A stretch of DNA of 16,417 nucleotides, from the NCBI GenBank assembly GCA_034003765.1, contig JAVEXZ010000026.1:1-16417 (forward strand), read 5' to 3'. A program made the position numbers and the translations under genes. This stretch comes from JAAZGD01 sp034003765 (GTDB lineage Bacteria; Bacillota; Clostridia; Peptostreptococcales; Anaerovoracaceae). Every line of letters starts with the position of its first letter. Positions within the stretch are counted from its first letter, which is position 1. Below, piece after piece: positions 14,891 to 16,417 of the stretch. The notes beneath the pieces were generated by a model. That model was not told the origin of the DNA. It worked only from the letters and a program-made list of their open reading frames with translations, and did not search any database.

Positions 14891-15247
14891 ATGGGAAAAG
14901 GTATGAGAGCTGGAAAAAAACCAAGCAGTGGTGGCAGTGGAAATGCCATGCAAAAACAAATGGCACAGATGCAGATAATGCAGCAAAAAATGGCCGAGGT
15001 ACAAGATGAGATCGACAAAATGGAAACCAGTGCAACTTCTGGTGGCGGGGCTATTACAGTAACTGTAAATGGGGCTAGGCAGCTAACAAAAGTTGAAATA
15101 AAGCCAGAAGCTTTTGATCCCGATGATATAGAGATGTTAGAGGATTTGGTTCTTACTGCAAGCAATGAAGCCTTGAGACAAATAGAAGAAATATCCACTC
15201 AAGAGATGAACAAAATAACTGGAGGACTGGGGATACCTGGACTATAA
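14891..15247 (+). CDS. ybaB: YbaB/EbfC family nucleoid-associated protein
   Basis: The 118-residue product forms a small dimeric DNA-binding protein of the YbaB/EbfC family (YaaK in Bacillus). The N-terminal half is a methionine- and glutamine-rich helix (MQKQMAQMQIMQQKMAEVQDEIDKM), followed by the beta sheet with GGGAITVTVNGARQLTKVEIKPE and a C-terminal helix ending in the flexible GGLGIPGL tail. The first 18 residues are a glycine-serine-lysine-rich extension. It sits 3 bp after dnaX and 3 bp before recR, the standard arrangement in many bacteria; translation is probably coupled. Its exact role is not settled in the family, though links to recombinational repair are likely from the conserved neighbours. 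Confidence 0.93.
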   Translation: MGKGMRAGKKPSSGGSGNAMQKQMAQMQIMQQKMAEVQDEIDKMETSATSGGGAITVTVNGARQLTKVEIKPEAFDPDDIEMLEDLVLTASNEALRQIEEISTQEMNKITGGLGIPGL

Positions 15248-15250
15248 ATC

Positions 15251-15850
15251 ATGAAATACTACGCTAAACCCCTTTCAAAACTTATTAATGAGCTGGCAAA
15301 ACTGCCTGGGATTGGTTTGAAAACTGCCCAGCGTCTTTCCTTTCATATACTTAGCCTAGAGGATTCTGAAGCTCAAGCTTTAGCTAATTCTATACTAGCG
15401 GCAAAGTCTTCCATGGTTTACTGCAAAATATGCGGTAATCTTACAGATCAAGAGCCTTGCTCTATTTGTGCAGACAGGGGTAGAGAGGGCAAAATTATCT
15501 GTGTTGTGGAAAGCCCTAAAGATGTATCTTCTATTGAGAGAATCAGAGAATACCATGGCCTTTACCACGTTTTACATGGGTCCATTTCTCCTATGGACGG
15601 AATTGGCCCAGAGGAGTTAAACCTAAAATCACTGATAATAAGGCTTCAAGGCAAGGATGTGGAAGAGGTTATCCTAGCTACAAATCCAAATATAGAAGGG
15701 GAAGCCACTGCTATGTATATAGCAAGACTCTTGAAACCCAGCGGAATTAAGGTGACAAGGATTGCCCATGGCATACCAATGGGCGGAGATTTGGACTATG
15801 CTGACGAGGTTACTATTATGAAAGCCTTGGAAGGCCGGAGGATACTATAA
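15251..15850 (+). CDS. recR: Recombination mediator RecR
   Basis: The 199-residue product works with RecO (and RecF) to load RecA on gapped DNA covered by SSB. It has an N-terminal helix-hairpin-helix (LAKLPGIGLKTAQRLSFHIL, 16-35), a four-cysteine zinc finger (C58, C61, C70 and C73) and a Toprim domain (about 81-175) with VVESPKDVSSIE and ATNPNIEGEATAMY. The C-terminal part has RIAHGIPMGGDLDYADEVT, the family signature. Length matches the family. It is the last gene of the dnaX-ybaB-recR unit and is followed by a terminator about 70 bp downstream. Confidence 0.97.
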   Translation: MKYYAKPLSKLINELAKLPGIGLKTAQRLSFHILSLEDSEAQALANSILAAKSSMVYCKICGNLTDQEPCSICADRGREGKIICVVESPKDVSSIERIREYHGLYHVLHGSISPMDGIGPEELNLKSLIIRLQGKDVEEVILATNPNIEGEATAMYIARLLKPSGIKVTRIAHGIPMGGDLDYADEVTIMKALEGRRIL

Positions 15851-15918
15851 GGGAATCCTCTAGTTTAACCGCAAGTATGTATCAAATATAGGGATTTTTC
15901 TTATAACATTGCCATAAT

Positions 15919-15947
15919 AAGGGGACACATTTGCTGTCCTTTTTTTC
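15919..15947 (+). terminator. Rho-independent terminator after recR
   Basis: GGACA (15923-15927) pairs with TGTCC (15935-15939), with wobble and A/T extension outward, followed by a run of seven T residues. It ends the SRP RNA-dnaX-ybaB-recR unit. Confidence 0.85.
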
Positions 15948-15961
15948 TTTGCTTGAATAAG

Positions 15962-15990
15962 TTGTTTACCCTATAGAAGTAACCTATAAT
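15962..15990 (+). promoter_or_regulatory. Candidate promoter of the permease gene
   Basis: A perfect TATAAT (15985-15990) lies 17 bp after TTGTTT (15962-15967), a weak -35. The predicted start near 15997 leaves a leader of about 50 bases before the permease ATG. Confidence 0.6.
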
Positions 15991-16005
15991 AAATATGTAA
16001 TTATA

Positions 16006-16023
16006 TTTTACTTGCTAGTAAAA
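16006..16023 (+). promoter_or_regulatory. Inverted repeat in the permease leader, possible operator
   Basis: TTTTACT and AGTAAAA form perfect 7-base arms around TGCT, between the predicted transcript start and the AGGAGG ribosome site (16033-16038). It could be a repressor site or a weak hairpin in the leader. No T-run follows, so it is not a terminator. Confidence 0.35.
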
Positions 16024-16047
16024 ATCTGGAATAGGAGGAACTATTAA

Positions 16048-16417
16048 ATGGAAGATCAAAAAAAATCCATAGCTGTAGACGGCACAGAGCATGGTCTTAA
16101 ACAACATGATCTCAAAGTATCTACAGTTGTCTTTATGATTTTCTGCTTGTGCGCAGCAGGTGCTTATGGAATCGAAGAAATGATTCCAGAGTCTGGTCCA
16201 GGCCTTACCTTGGTAATGTTAATTGTATTACCTTTCGTATGGTCCACACCTCTAGGCTTGGTAGCAGCAGAACTTGGATCAGCAAGACCACAAGAAGGTG
16301 GTTATTACAAGTGGGTCCAAGAAGCTCTTGGAGAATATTGGGGTTTCCAGGCAGGTTGGTGGAGGACAATTTCCATCTACATTGACAACACCCTGTATGT
16401 AATTTTGGCAGGAGGCT
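16048..16417 (+). CDS. APC-family amino acid/polyamine permease, N-terminal part (partial)
   Basis: The ATG follows AGGAGG with normal spacing and the frame stays open for 123 codons to the window edge. After a hydrophilic start of about 21 residues the first membrane helix (VSTVVFMIFCLCAAGAYGIE) carries the GAYGIEEM stretch at the unwound substrate site typical of the APC superfamily. A second helix (LTLVMLIVLPFVWSTPLGLV) and the loop AELGSARPQEGGYYKWVQEA with GEYWGFQAGWW follow. This loop resembles the LAT/PUT type of amino acid and polyamine transporters, as in YgjI-like proteins and plant polyamine uptake transporters. It sits in the cytoplasmic membrane; the substrate cannot be fixed from this fragment. 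It has its own promoter, and the rest lies outside the window. Confidence 0.85.
   Translation, partial: MEDQKKSIAVDGTEHGLKQHDLKVSTVVFMIFCLCAAGAYGIEEMIPESGPGLTLVMLIVLPFVWSTPLGLVAAELGSARPQEGGYYKWVQEALGEYWGFQAGWWRTISIYIDNTLYVILAGG

Overview
The window is AT-rich bacterial chromosome and reads as a low-GC Firmicute, most likely in the class Clostridia. The support is a leucine T-box leader, strong AGGAGG-type ribosome binding sites, rich use of AAA, ATA and AGA codons, the Firmicute order SRP RNA - dnaX - ybaB - recR, and a ligA of the divergent type I associate with clostridia. I cannot name a genus. Nearly all of it is housekeeping; I see no defence island, prophage, CRISPR array or intact transposon.

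Layout. 1-122: the last 39 codons of tuf, closed by a strong terminator. 236-5463 (+): a tight DNA-maintenance operon, pcrA - ligA - a HypE/AIR-synthase-like gene, with 9 and 20 bp gaps. Its 3' end carries a 71-bp tandem repeat that re-copies the last codons of the final gene. A hairpin with A and T tracts at 5757-5786 can serve as terminator from both sides. 5822-7321 (-): three tandem universal stress protein genes read from a promoter near 7382-7409. 7322-7804: a non-coding stretch with GGTGGCAT direct repeats and a 100-N assembly gap whose two edges carry the same 25 bases.

7805-12873 (+): the leucine operon, with promoter, leucine T-box (specifier read as CUC), leuA (type 2) - leuC - leuD - leuB. 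It encodes all the dedicated steps from 2-oxoisovalerate to 2-oxoisocaproate, switched on when uncharged tRNA-Leu accumulates. 13055-15850 (+): a strong promoter drives the small SRP RNA, followed by dnaX, ybaB and recR, which serve protein targeting, replication and recombinational repair. A terminator closes this unit. 15962-16417 (+): a promoter, an inverted repeat in the leader and the start of an APC-family amino acid or polyamine permease that runs off the window.

The points most worth a second look are a possible programmed -1 frameshift site in dnaX that would give a short gamma-like subunit, the decaying 71-bp repeat whose coding-derived part varies only at synonymous positions, a probably false scaffold gap, and an internal duplication in one Usp. 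I did not find a clearly new biological system.
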